DNA from: CADEED01 sp963839685
Lineage (GTDB): Bacteria; Pseudomonadota; Gammaproteobacteria; Steroidobacterales; Steroidobacteraceae
Assembly (NCBI GenBank): GCA_963839685.1
Contig: CAWIVS010000011.1
Location: 1,240,001 to 1,304,000 of the forward strand
Reading direction: 5' to 3'
DNA length: 64,000 bases
Positions 36,330-46,538 of the stretch are shown here, one piece after another; within the stretch, counting starts at the first letter, position 1, and each line of letters begins with the position of its first letter. The notes beneath the pieces are model-generated. The model was not told where the DNA came from. It searched no databases and saw only the letters and a program-made list of their open reading frames with translations. Position numbers and translations under genes: made by a program.

Positions 36330-37961
36330 TTGACCAGCCCTAACAAACTGCGACTCGCCCTCGGGCAGCTCAACCTGCTCGTGGGCGACGTTGCGGGTAA
36401 TGCCCGCTGCATCGTCGCCGCGGCCGAACGAGCCTGCGGTGAGCTCGACGCCGACCTGCTGGTGTTGCCGGAGCTCACGCTGTCGGGATATCCGCCCGAA
36501 GACCTGCTGCTCCATCGCGGCTTTCGCGTGGCCATCGAGCGCGGCATGGACACGGTGCGCGGCGCCAGGGCCAGCTGCGGCGTGGTGGTGGGTTTCCCGG
36601 AATACGCCGGCACGCAGATCTTCAATTCCGCGGCGCTGATCGAGGGCGGCATGGTGCGCGCCACGCACCGCAAGAGCTGCCTGCCCAATTACAAGGTCTT
36701 CGACGAGAAGCGTTACTTCGAGTCCGGCGCGCAGCCCACGGTGGTGGAGTTCCGCGGTTTTCGCGTCGGCATTTTGGTCTGCGAGGACATCTGGGAGCCT
36801 GAGCCGGCGCAACTGGCGCGTGCGGCCGGCGCGGAGATGTTCGTGGTGCTGAACGCCTCGCCCTACGAGCTGCACAAGCAGGCCAATCGCGAGGACATCG
36901 TGCGCCGCTGTGTGCGCGACCTGCAGTTGCCGGTGGTGTACGTCAACATGCTGGGCGGCCAGGACGAGCTGGTGTTCGACGGCAACTCCTTCGTCATGGA
37001 CGCCGCGGGCACCGTGGTCATGCGCGCGCCACCGTTCGAAGAGGGCCTGTACCCGGTCGAGTTCGAACGTGTCGATGGCGTGGCGCGTCCCATCCGCGGA
37101 CCGGTCGCGCCCGAATTATCGGATGCGGAGAGCGTGTACCGCGCGCTGGTGCTCGGCGTGCGCGACTACGTTGGCAAACACGGATTTCCGGGCGTGGTCA
37201 TGGGCCTGTCCGGTGGCATCGACTCGGCGCTCACGCTGGCCATCGCCGTCGATGCGTTGGGCAAGGAGCACATACATGCGGTGATGATGCCTTCGCCCTA
37301 CACCTCGCAGATGAGCCTCGATGATGCACGCGCGCAGGCCGAGGGCCTCGGCGTCAAATACAGTTTGTTGCCCATCGGGGAGATGATGAAGGCCACCGAG
37401 GCGACGCTCGCCGGGGAATTCGCCGGTCGCGCACCCGATGCCACCGAGGAAAACATCCAGTCGCGTTGCCGCATGCTGCTACTGATGGGCATCTCCAACA
37501 AGACGGGCAAGATGCTGCTGACCACCGGCAACAAGAGCGAGATGGCGGTGGGCTACGCCACGTTGTACGGCGACATGGCGGGCGGCTTCGCGCCGATCAA
37601 GGACTGCAGCAAGCTGCTGGTCTATCGACTCGCCGAGTACAGAAATTCCGTCTCGCCGGTGATTCCGCGCCGGGTCATCGAGCGCGCGCCATCGGCCGAA
37701 TTGCGACCGGAGCAGAAAGACAGCGACTCACTGCCGCCGTACGAAGTGCTGGATCCCATCCTCGAGGCCTTCATCGAAGACGACCTTTCGGTGGACGAGA
37801 TCTGCGCGCGGGGTTTCGATCGTCCGACCGTGGTGCGCGTGCTGGACCTGGTGAAACGCAATGAATACAAGCGGCGGCAGGCGCCTCCGGGAGTGCGCGT
37901 GTCACGGCGCGCCTTTGGCCGCGACTGGCGTTATCCCATCACCTCCGGCTACCGCCGATAA
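36330..37961 (+). CDS. nadE: Glutamine-dependent NAD+ synthetase
   Basis: 543 residues. The N-terminal nitrilase-type glutaminase domain has the Glu-Lys-Cys triad in LPELTLSGYPPEDLL, HRKSCLPNYKVFDE and ILVCEDIWE; the C-terminal synthetase domain has the P-loop GLSGGIDSALTLA and TTGNKSEMAVGYATLYGDMAGGF. It amidates nicotinic acid adenine dinucleotide to NAD+ with ammonia passed from glutamine. It begins with TTG 36330, 13 nt after sucD, and no ATG is available near the conserved start. The stop TAA lies at the edge of a palindromic repeat shared with bamD. Confidence 0.95.
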   Translation: MTSPNKLRLALGQLNLLVGDVAGNARCIVAAAERACGELDADLLVLPELTLSGYPPEDLLLHRGFRVAIERGMDTVRGARASCGVVVGFPEYAGTQIFNSAALIEGGMVRATHRKSCLPNYKVFDEKRYFESGAQPTVVEFRGFRVGILVCEDIWEPEPAQLARAAGAEMFVVLNASPYELHKQANREDIVRRCVRDLQLPVVYVNMLGGQDELVFDGNSFVMDAAGTVVMRAPPFEEGLYPVEFERVDGVARPIRGPVAPELSDAESVYRALVLGVRDYVGKHGFPGVVMGLSGGIDSALTLAIAVDALGKEHIHAVMMPSPYTSQMSLDDARAQAEGLGVKYSLLPIGEMMKATEATLAGEFAGRAPDATEENIQSRCRMLLLMGISNKTGKMLLTTGNKSEMAVGYATLYGDMAGGFAPIKDCSKLLVYRLAEYRNSVSPVIPRRVIERAPSAELRPEQKDSDSLPPYEVLDPILEAFIEDDLSVDEICARGFDRPTVVRVLDLVKRNEYKRRQAPPGVRVSRRAFGRDWRYPITSGYRR

Positions 37962-38009
37962 ATGGGGACATTCCTATTTGTTCTGAGAAATGAGGAATGT
38001 CCCCATTTA
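37959..38009. repeat. REP-like palindrome type B between nadE and bamD
   Basis: Two perfect 17-bp arms, TAAATGGGGACATTCCT and its complement, around a 17-nt loop. The outer TAA of each arm is the stop codon of nadE and bamD respectively. It could end transcription from both sides. Confidence 0.9.
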
Positions 38010-38826
38010 GCTAGCCCAGGGTTTCCACCACTTCTTCTTGGGTGAAATGCGGCGCTCGCCCGCCTCGCCTTCGAAGTTGGCGCGATACATGGTGCGGGTC
38101 TGGGCCGCGAGCTCGGTGAGCTCCATCTTGTCGTAGCACTCGATCATGATCTCGAGCGCTTCGCGCACCGCCGGCGCGCCGTCGAATTCTTCGATCGAAA
38201 CCTTGGCGCGCTGCGCCGCGGCGACATAGGCGCCACGGCTGAGGTAGTAACGCGCCACCGCGATTTCGTAGTCGGCGAGACGGTTGCGCAGGTAGACCAT
38301 GCGCCGGCGCGAGTCGTGCGCGTATTCGCTGTTGGGGTACTGCTCGACCACGGTCAGGAACGAGGCAAACGAACGACGCGCCTGCGTGGGCGGCCGCTTG
38401 TCGAGGTCCACGCGGAACCAGCGTTCCATGAAATTCGGCAGGCGCTCGAAGTCCGTGAGGCCCTTGAGGTACCAGGCATAGTCGATGCGTGGGTGGGTCG
38501 GGTTTTCCCGGATGAAGGTATCCGCAGCGTCGATGGCCGATTCGGACTCGCCGGCACGGTAATAGGCGTAGATCACGTCCAGCCGTGACTGGCGCGATTC
38601 GGCTGCGAACGGATAACGCGCCATCAGGGCTTCGTAGATCCGGATGGCGAGCGGGTAGTCGGCCTGGATGAGCGCCTGGTGGGCGCGCTGGTAGACCACC
38701 GCGGGGTCGGTCATCTGCTCTTCGCGGGATTCGCCGGGACTTGCAGCCCGTCAGGGCGATGCCCAGGGCCATCAAAACCGACATAAATAAGAGTCCCCGG
38801 GGACCGGCGCTACGCAGTGCTCGCAT
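38007..38826 (-). CDS. bamD: Outer-membrane assembly lipoprotein BamD (frameshift near 38740)
   Basis: About 272 residues. The N-terminus MRALRSAGPRGLLFMSVLMALGIALTGC gives a lipoprotein signal with the lipobox ALTGC. A shift near 38740 then leads into the TPR part: DPAVVYQRAHQALIQADYPLAIRIYEAL, FIRENPTHPRIDYAWYLKGL, ARRSFASFLTVVEQYPNSEYA and RMVYLRNRLADYEIAVARYYLSR. BamD is essential for folding barrel proteins into the outer membrane with BamA. It is divergent from rluD as in E. coli. The stop lies in the REP-like palindrome. Confidence 0.95.
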
Positions 38827-38928
38827 GGAAGGTATTGACTGTCTCTCGAAATTGCCGGAGTCTGTAATTTGAAATGGTCGCCGGACGCGTGAAGTATAGC
38901 GGCCCCCGGAATCACTCGGACCAAAAGG

Positions 38929-39894
38929 TTGAACCCCAAGTTCCAGACCCACCAGATTGCGCTGCCCCCGGAGTTGGCCGGCCGGCGCCTCGACCAGGTG
39001 CTGGCGCAGCTCCTGCCGCAATTCTCCCGCACGCGAATTCAGCGCTGGATCGAGGAGGGGGCGGTGCGGGTCAATGGACTCGCAGCACGCGCCCGCGACG
39101 TGGTGGTGGGCGGCGAGACCGCGACCGTCGAGGCGCGCCATCCGCCCGAGACCGGCGTCGCCGCCGAAAAGCTGCCGCTCGACATCGTGCACGAGGACGC
39201 CGCCGTGATCGTGCTCAACAAGGCGCCGGGTGTGGTGGTGCATCCCGGCGCCGGTAATCGCGAACACACGCTGCAGAACGCCTTGCTGGCGCACGACGCG
39301 AAGCTCAAGCGCGTACCGCGCGCCGGGCTGGTTCACCGCATCGACAAGGACACCAGTGGGTTGTTAGTCGTGGCGCGCACGCTCGAGGCGCAGACCGCGC
39401 TGGTCGCGGCGCTCGCCGCGCACGAGGTCGAACGCGAGTATCTCGCGCTGTGCACCGGCACCATGACGGGCGGCGGCACCGTGGACCAGCCCATCGGCCG
39501 GCACCGCACGCAGCGAATCAAGATGGCGGTGCGCAGCGACGGCCGCGCCGCCGTCACGCACTACCGCATCGAGAAACGCTTTCGCGCGCACACGCTGGCG
39601 CGAGTGCGGCTCGAGACCGGGCGCACGCACCAGATCCGCGTGCACCTGGCGCACGCGGGTTATCCCGTGGTCGGCGACCCGGTGTACGGCGGGCGGCGAC
39701 GCCTGCCGGCGGGGGCCACGCCCGAGCTGCAGGCGGCGCTCGCGGGCTTTCGCCGCCAGGCGCTGCATGCCGCGCGGCTGGAGTTCACGCACCCGAAGAC
39801 CGGCAAGACCGTGACGTTCACGGCGCCGCTGCCCGCGGACTTCGTGGAGTTGTTAGGCGTGCTGGCACGCGACGCCGCGGAGTCGCGCAGGTGA
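38929..39894 (+). CDS. rluD: 23S rRNA pseudouridine synthase RluD
   Basis: 321 residues. An N-terminal S4 RNA-binding domain (RRLDQVLAQLLPQFSRTRIQRWIEEGAVRVNG) and the RluA-type catalytic domain with GLVHRIDKDTSGLLVVA, where the Asp (about residue 139) is catalytic, then LETGRTHQIRVHLAHAGYPVVGDPVYG. RluD modifies helix 69 of 23S rRNA. The gene starts with TTG 38929 with AAAAGG immediately upstream; no ATG fits the conserved N-terminus. It overlaps pgeF by 4 nt, the usual rluD-yfiH arrangement. Confidence 0.95.
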   Translation: MNPKFQTHQIALPPELAGRRLDQVLAQLLPQFSRTRIQRWIEEGAVRVNGLAARARDVVVGGETATVEARHPPETGVAAEKLPLDIVHEDAAVIVLNKAPGVVVHPGAGNREHTLQNALLAHDAKLKRVPRAGLVHRIDKDTSGLLVVARTLEAQTALVAALAAHEVEREYLALCTGTMTGGGTVDQPIGRHRTQRIKMAVRSDGRAAVTHYRIEKRFRAHTLARVRLETGRTHQIRVHLAHAGYPVVGDPVYGGRRRLPAGATPELQAALAGFRRQALHAARLEFTHPKTGKTVTFTAPLPADFVELLGVLARDAAESRR

Positions 39895-40640
39895 GCAGCG
39901 ACGGATTGCTGGCATTCGACTGGACGTTGCCACGCGGCGTGCGCGCCGCGTTCACCACGCGCGCGGGTGGCGCGAGCATCGCGCCCTGGGACTCGTTCAA
40001 CCTCGGGGTGCACGTGGGCGACGACCCGTCGACGGTGGCGGCCAACCGCTCGCGGCTCGCGCAGCTGCTCGAACTCCCGGCCGAGCCCTCGTGGCTGAAC
40101 CAGGTGCACGGGAGCGAGGTGCTCGACCTCGATACGCGCTCGACTGGAAACGCGCCGGTGACCGCCGATGCGTCGATCGCCACACTTCCCGGACGGGTCT
40201 GCGTTGTCATGGTCGCGGATTGTTTGCCGGTGCTGTTCGCGAGCCGCAACGGACAACACATTGGTGCCGCGCACGCCGGCTGGCGCGGCATGATGGCGGG
40301 CGTCCTCGAACGCACGGTGGCCGCGCTCGGCGTGGCGCCGTCGGAGCTCTCGGCCTGGCTCGGGCCCGCGATCTCGCAACGGCACTTCGAGGTCGGGGAG
40401 GAGGTGCGCAGTGCTTTCCTCGGTGCTGACGCAGGCGCCGCGGCCTTTTTCAGCGCCAATGAACGCGGGCGCTGGCAGGCCGATCTCGTCGGCCTCGCGC
40501 GCCGCCGACTCGCGGCACTGGGCGTGGGGGCCATCAGCGGCGGTACGTGGTGCACCTACGAGGACCGCGAACGGTTCTACTCGTATCGGCGGGACGGGAA
40601 GGGAGGACGCATGGCGGCTTTGATCTGGCGTGCGTCGTAG
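39891..40640 (+). CDS. pgeF: Peptidoglycan editing factor PgeF (YfiH, multicopper-polyphenol-oxidase family)
   Basis: 249 residues starting at GTG 39891, which overlaps the rluD stop. Family motifs: FTTRAGGASIAPWDSFNLGVHVGD, VMVADCLPVLF and AHAGWRGMMAGVLE with conserved Cys and His of the zinc site, and CTYEDRERFYSYRRDGKGGRMAALIW at the end. PgeF removes L-Ser-containing errors from UDP-MurNAc peptides; related proteins were earlier called laccase-like. Normally clpB follows; here three other genes are inserted. Confidence 0.93.
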   Translation: MSSDGLLAFDWTLPRGVRAAFTTRAGGASIAPWDSFNLGVHVGDDPSTVAANRSRLAQLLELPAEPSWLNQVHGSEVLDLDTRSTGNAPVTADASIATLPGRVCVVMVADCLPVLFASRNGQHIGAAHAGWRGMMAGVLERTVAALGVAPSELSAWLGPAISQRHFEVGEEVRSAFLGADAGAAAFFSANERGRWQADLVGLARRRLAALGVGAISGGTWCTYEDRERFYSYRRDGKGGRMAALIWRAS

Positions 40641-40659
40641 CTCGGCTTCACCCCATGAC

Positions 40660-41930
40660 CTACGTTCCAGCTGGAATGTCCTTCGCTCGCCGTGCTTGCT
40701 GGATCAGCACCTCGATGGCGAGACCGTAGTCCATCCGCTCACCGCGCCAGCGGTTCACGAACGTTCCGGCCGGCAGCTGCTTCCAGTCGCCGGGTGGCTG
40801 TGTGTATCCGGGCGCGACGCTGTCGATGGCTGTCCCGTTCGCCTTCACAAATCTGAATGCGCCGTCGTCGAGGATCTCGATGCGAATGCCGCCCTCGTGA
40901 ACGGCGTGGTGATGGAAGCGGCACAGCGAGACCAGGTTGGAGGGTTTGGTTTCGCCGCCGTTGGCCCAGTGCTCGACGTGATGCGCATCGAGGTAGCGCG
41001 TGTTCGCGCAGCCGGGAAAGCGGCAGCCCTTGTCGCGGGCTTTGAGGAGGCGGCGCAGCGGTGCCGAGATGGTTCGTGTCTTGCGCCCTACATTGAGCGG
41101 CTCACCGCCATCGTTTTCGATCAGTTCGACCACGCTCGCGTCGCAGGCGAGACGGCGGGCGGTTTCTGCGGCCATTGAAGGGCCGTGTTCGAATTCGCAG
41201 CATCCGGCGGTCCGGTCTCGCAAGGTCTCCTCGGCCACATGCACGACGATCTGATGGCGATCTGTGCCGCGGCTTCCAGGACATCGTGCGCCAGGAAGCT
41301 CTCGGCCACCAGGGCGAGGGCGTCCGCGCGACGCGCGCTGAAGGGACGGGCTCCGCTGACGTTCCAGCTGGAACGTCGGCGGCGCGGGCAGTTCCTCCAC
41401 CGCGAGCTCGAGCGCCTTCAACATCCGCGCGCCGGCTTCGGCCGGCAGCCGGCAATTCAGGACGAGTGAGCCGTCATCGTCGTACCGAAAGCTCACGCAT
41501 CGGTTCTGATGCTGGCGGGCCTCGCGCGATAACTCCTCCGCGTCCTGGCAGCGGCGAAACGCCCGCACGAGTTTCTCGACGTGCTGCGCGGTGCCGTGCT
41601 CGGCGATCACCAGCAGGTAATCCTCGGTCTCGGCACTGGCGACGCGAGTGATCTCGCGCGCTTTCGAGTAGCTCAGCTTCCCAAGGCCATCGCCGCGGCG
41701 ACCTTGGGCAGCGTCTCGAGCGCACGCGCGACCCGCACTTTCTCGCGCGCCGCGCCCATCGCCATCCCGCACTTCCAGTTGAGCCAATGGGCACAGGACT
41801 GCGTCGCGCTGTCCGCCCAGCCATTGCGCCGATCGAACTCGGCGATGAGATTCAACCAGCGATAGTTCGCCGCGTTGATGTGCCCGGCGAGGGTGCAGAT
41901 CTCGGCGGCAAGCTCGTCGATCGGGCGCAT
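40660..41930 (-). CDS. HNH endonuclease with DUF222 domain (frameshifted)
   Basis: About 420 residues. It starts at ATG 41930 with the DUF222 region (MRPIDELAAEICTLAGHINAANYRWL, then GKLSYSKAREITRVASAETED) and ends with an HNH nuclease domain (CRFPGCANTRYLDAHHVEHWANGGETKPSNLVSLCRFHHHAVHEGG). Shifts lie near 41685, 41370 and 41290. Such genes are frequent, patchily distributed and often multicopy, and are thought to behave like mobile or homing-type elements; this is not proven. It sits on the opposite strand, between pgeF and clpB, in a place where most relatives have no gene. The nuclease motif is intact. Confidence 0.85.
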
Positions 41931-42111
41931 GATCAACTCCGTGTAGTTAGACGGACACGTCACTGTGTATGTGTACAGTATACGCTTCAAATGGAGCCGA
42001 TGCGACGCGAAAACGCTATTTTTCCCGAAGAAATCCGACGAAAGGGTCGTGAAGGACGGAGTGTCATCGGCGCCCGCTGTCATTGACGGCTCGTGGTAGC
42101 ATCCGCCCGCT

Positions 42112-42920
42112 TTGAATACCCTGTTCTGGATCATCCTCAGCACTTTTGTCTCCGGGGTGCTCTCCGTGCTTGCGGCCGGACTGTTTCTCGTGCTGCCAAA
42201 CAGGCAGCGCGAGGCCGCATTGCCGCACCTGGTGAGTTTTGCCACCGGTGCGTTGTTAGGCGCGGCGTTATTGGCTCTCATCCCGCACGCGGTGCTGGGT
42301 GCCGGCAGCGAACGGGTGCACGAGGTGGGCATCGCGCTGATCGCCGGCATCGCGCTGTTCTTCGTGCTGGAGAAGTTCCTGCTGTGGCGTCACTGTCATG
42401 ATGACCATTGCGACGAACACACGGTCAGGCGATCATGCATCATGGCACATGACAACACGACCAGGCCCGGCGCAAGGCAAGCGGCTCGCTGGTGCTGATC
42501 GGCGATGCGCTGCACAACGTGCTCGATGGCGTGCTGATCGCCGCCGCCTTTCTCACCGACCTGCATCTCGGCATCGTGACGGCACTCGCCATCATGGCGC
42601 ACGAGATTCCGCAGGAGGTCGGCAACTTCGCGGTGCTGCTGCATTCCGGCGTTTCGCGCCGCCGCGCGCTGGCGCTAAACCTGCTGACCAGCCTGACTGC
42701 CGTGGTCGGTGGCGTGGTGGGGTTCTTCGCGCTCAAGGCCTCGCTGGCGGCATTGCCGTTTGCGCTGGCCGTGGCCGCCGCCAGCCTGTTGTACGTCGCG
42801 GTGGCCGATCTCATCCCGGGTCTTCACCGGCGTGTCGATCCGCGCTCGAGCATCACGCAGGTTTTGCTGATCGGCTGCGGTATTGCCCTCATTGCCTTCG
42901 CCGAAAACCAGGCGCACTGA
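42112..42920 (+). CDS. ZIP-family metal transporter (frameshift near 42475)
   Basis: About 268 residues, seven to eight helices. The first half is FWIILSTFVSGVLSVLAAGLFLVL, with LVSFATGALLGAALLALIPHAV and a His-rich loop (RHCHDDHCDEHT). After a shift it continues with LIGDALHNVLDGVLIAAAF and LAIMAHEIPQEVGNFAVLLHSGVS, the HNxxDG and HEIPQE metal-site signatures of ZIP proteins. It probably imports or moves Zn2+ or a similar ion into the cytoplasm. The gene starts with TTG 42112 since no ATG fits. The next gene's GTG follows 1 nt after its stop. Confidence 0.88.
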
Positions 42921-42921
42921 C

Positions 42922-43883
42922 GTGGAGAATCCTTACGTGCACGCGGCGGCGGCGCCGTCGACGCCCGAGGAGCAGCGCGCCGCGGACTACGAAGCCGCCA
43001 TCGGTCCCAACACTGGCTATTACCTCAAGTACTTTGCGGATTTCGACGCCGGCGAGTCGACGATCGGTTGGCACTGGCCCGCGTTCTTCGCCACTTCCGG
43101 CTGGTTTATCTATCGCAAGATGTGGGCCATCGGGATCGTGAATCTTGCCTGGCCGCTGATCAGCCTCGTCGCCGCGGCATTGATCGGCGCAGCCGCGGGC
43201 CAGCCGAACGGGCTCAAGCTCGCCGCTTTCGCATTCGTGGTGCTACTGATCCTGCCTTTCATTCTTCTGCCGGTGTTCGCCAACGCGCTGTACTGGCGAC
43301 ATATCCGCCGGCTCATGGCAGACCTGCCGGCATCCGTCAGCCAGGTGCCGGAGAAGCGCAAGGCGCGACTGGAGCGCGAGGGCGGCACGAGTCCAGGTGC
43401 CGCGGCGGGAGTGATGGCCGGCGGCGGATTCCTGTACATCTTCGTGTTGGGTGTCCTGGCCGCGATCGCCATTCCGGCCTACCAGGATTTCACCATCCGC
43501 GCGCAGGTGACCGAAGGGCTCAACCTGGCGATGCCCGATGAAGCAACGGGTCGAACATTATTGGGCCGCCAACCAATCCTGGCCCGGACAGGACGGACCT
43601 GGGAACCGCTGCGCCGATCGGCAAATACGTGACCTCGGTGGAAGTGATTTCCGGCAGCGTGGTCATCACCTATGGCAATGCAGCGAACACGAATATTGCC
43701 GGCCAGCGGATCGTGCTGTTGCCGGGCCTGACGAAGTCCGGGGCTGTGATCTGGGCCTGTGGGTACGAAATCTTGCCCGATGGTGTGCACCCGGGGGCCG
43801 GCCCGTATGGCAGTGACCTGGCGAAGAAATACCTGCCGGCCAGCTGCCGGGAGGGTGGGACCGACTACACGACCCTGCCTTAG
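42922..43883 (+). CDS. DUF2628 membrane domain fused to a type IV pilin-like domain (two frameshifts)
   Basis: About 320 residues. The N-terminal part (GYYLKYFADFDAGESTIGWHWPAFFATSGWFIYRKMWAIG plus helices around LISLVAAALIGAAAG and FVVLLILPFILLPVF) is a DUF2628 domain. Then GGGFLYIFVLGVLAAIAIPAYQDFTIRAQVTEGLNLA copies the PilA helix of this genome almost word for word, and in shifted frames EHYWAANQSWPG, YVTSVEVISGSVVITYG and KKYLPASCR complete a pilin globular domain with its C-terminal Cys. The prepilin cleavage motif (G-FTLIE) is missing. The pilin domain is thus anchored behind other helices rather than processed. Start GTG 42922. Function unknown. Confidence 0.8.
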
Positions 43884-43925
43884 TGGGCTTGAACGCCGGG
43901 CGCGCGGGCCCCACCTTGTGCGCCT

Positions 43926-46506
43926 ATGCGAATGGACAAACTCACCAGCCGGTTTCAATCGGCCCTGGCCGACGCCCAGTCGATGGCCGTCGGGCGGGAT
44001 CACCAGTTCATGGAGCCGGCACATGTCTTTGCCGCGCTGCTCGACCAGCAGGATGGCAGTACCCGCCCGCTGCTGGTGAAGGCCGGCGCGAACATCGCCA
44101 AGCTGCGCAAGGACCTGGACACCGCCATCGAAAAGCTCCCGACCGTGCAGGGCACGCCGGGCGACGTCCATGTCTCGCAGGATCTCAATCGCCTGCTCAA
44201 CGTCACCGACAAGCTGGCGCAGCAGCGCAAGGATGAGTACATCCCGACGGAGCTGTTTGTGCTCGCTTCGTTCGAAGACCGGCACACGCTCGCCAAGCTA
44301 CTCAAGGATGCTGGCGCCTCGAAGGCCGCCATCGAGAAGGCCATCGAGCAGATTCGCGGTGGCGAAGCCGTGAATGATCCGCAAGCCGAGGAGAAGCGCG
44401 GGGCGCTCGAGAAATACACCATCGATCTGACCGCGCGTGCGTCGAGCGGCAAGCTCGATCCGGTCATCGGCCGCGACGACGAAATCCGCCGCACCATCCA
44501 GGTGCTCGCCCGACGCACCAAGAACAATCCCGTGCTCATCGGCGAGCCGGGTGTGGGAAAAACAGCCATCGTCGAAGGCCTCGCGCAACGCATCATCAAC
44601 GGCGAAGTGCCGGAGATGCTCAAGAACAAGCGCATCCTGGCGCTCGACCTGGGCGCGCTGATCGCGGGCGCCAAGTTCCGCGGCGAGTTCGAAGAGCGCC
44701 TCAAGGGCGTGCTCAACGACCTCGCCAAGCAGGAAGGCCAGATCATTCTGTTCATCGACGAGCTGCATACCGTGGTGGGCGCCGGCAAGGCCGAAGGCGC
44801 CATGGATGCCGGCAACATGCTCAAGCCGGCCCTCGCGCGCGGTGAATTGCACTGCGTGGGCGCAACCACACTCGACGAGTACCGCAAGTACATCGAGAAG
44901 GATGCCGCGCTCGAGCGCCGCTTCCAGAAAGTGCTGGTCAACGAGCCGTCGGTGGAGGACACCATCGCCATCCTGCGCGGACTGCAGGAGCGCTACGAGG
45001 TGCATCACGGTGTCGATATCACCGACCCGGCCATCGTCGCCGCGGCCACGCTCTCGCATCGCTACATCTCGGACCGACAGCTTCCCGACAAGGCCATCGA
45101 CCTGATCGACGAGGCCGCCGCGCGTATCCGCATGGAGATCGACTCCAAGCCGGAGGCGCTCGATCGTCTCGAACGCCGCATCATCCAGCTCAAGATCGAG
45201 CAGGAAGCACTCAAGAAGGAAAAGGACGAAGCCACGAGGAAACGTCTCGCCACGCTGCAGGACACGCTCAAGGGCCTCGAGAAGGAATACGCCGACCTCG
45301 AGGAAATCTGGAAGAGCGAGAAGGCTTCGCTGCAGGGCGCGGCCACGATTCGTGAAGAGCTGGAGAAGGTGAAGCAGGACATGGAGGTTGCGCGCCGCAA
45401 GGGTGACCTCACTACCGTCGCGCGCATCCAGTACGAACAGATCCCGGCGCTCGAGAAGCGCCTGGCGCAGGCGCAGATCGCCGAGAGCAAGGAAACCCAG
45501 CTGGTCCGCAACAAGGTCACCGACGAGGAAATCGCCGAGGTGGTTTCCAAGTGGACCGGCATTCCCGTCTCCAAGATGCTCGAGGGCGAGAAGGAAAAAC
45601 TGCTGCGCATGGAAGAGGCGCTGTCGAAACGCGTGGTCGGCCAGGACGAGGCGGTAAAGATTGTCGCGAACGCCATTCGCCGCTCACGCGCCGGTCTCGC
45701 CGATCCGCGCCGGCCCAATGGTTCGTTCCTGTTCCTCGGTCCGACCGGCGTCGGCAAGACCGAACTCTGCAAGGCGCTGGCCGAGTTCCTGTTCGACACC
45801 GAAGAGTCGATGGTGCGCATCGACATGTCCGAGTACATGGAGAAACACTCCGTGTCGCGGCTCATCGGCGCGCCGCCGGGATACGTGGGCTACGACGAAG
45901 GCGGCCAGTTGACCGAGGCCGTGCGCCGGCGTCCCTATGCCGTGATCCTGCTCGATGAAGTCGAGAAGGCGCATCCCGACGTATTCAACGTGCTGCTGCA
46001 GGTGCTCGACGACGGGCGGCTGACGGACGGCCAGGGCCGCACCGTGGACTTCCGCAACTCCGTGATCATCATGACGTCGAATCTCGGATCCGATGTCATC
46101 CAGAAATTCACCGGTCGAAAACAACTACGGCGCAATGAAGGCCGCGGTGATGGAAGTGGTGCAGGAGAACTTCCGCCCCGAATTCATCAACCGCATCGAC
46201 GACATCTGCGTGTTCCATCCGCTGGGCACCGCGCAGATCCGCGCCATCGTGGACATCCAGCTTGCACTGCTCAAGCGCCGGCTCATCGATCGCAGTCTCG
46301 AGCTCACACTCGACGACTCGGCGCTCGATCGGCTGAGCGAGGCGGGTTACGACCCGGTGTACGGCGCGCGACCGCTGAAGCGGGCCATACAGCAGCAGGT
46401 GGAGAATCCGCTGGCGCAGGCGATTCTCTCGGGCAAATTCGTGCCGGGCGATCGCATCCGCGCGAAAGCCAACGGCAACGGGCTGGAATTCGTCAAGGAG
46501 CGCTGA
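43926..46506 (+). CDS. clpB: Chaperone ClpB (frameshift near 46112)
   Basis: About 860 residues of a hexameric disaggregase that works with DnaK. The Clp-N domain (MRMDKLTSRFQSALADAQSMA), NBD1 with GEPGVGKT and LFIDELHTVVG, the coiled-coil M domain (EEIWKSEKASLQGAATIREEL), NBD2 with GPTGVGKTEL and the C-terminal D2 small domain are all present. The frame changes near 46112 between IQKFTG and ENNYGAMKAAV. One extra C explains it. The gene ends VPGDRIRAKANGNGLEFVKER; the same ending recurs in the protein at 50813. Heat-shock control is usual but no sigma-32 promoter was identified in the 42-bp gap. Confidence 0.96.
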
Positions 46507-46538
46507 CTGCCGGCGCCTTCGAACGGGACGGCGTCTAG

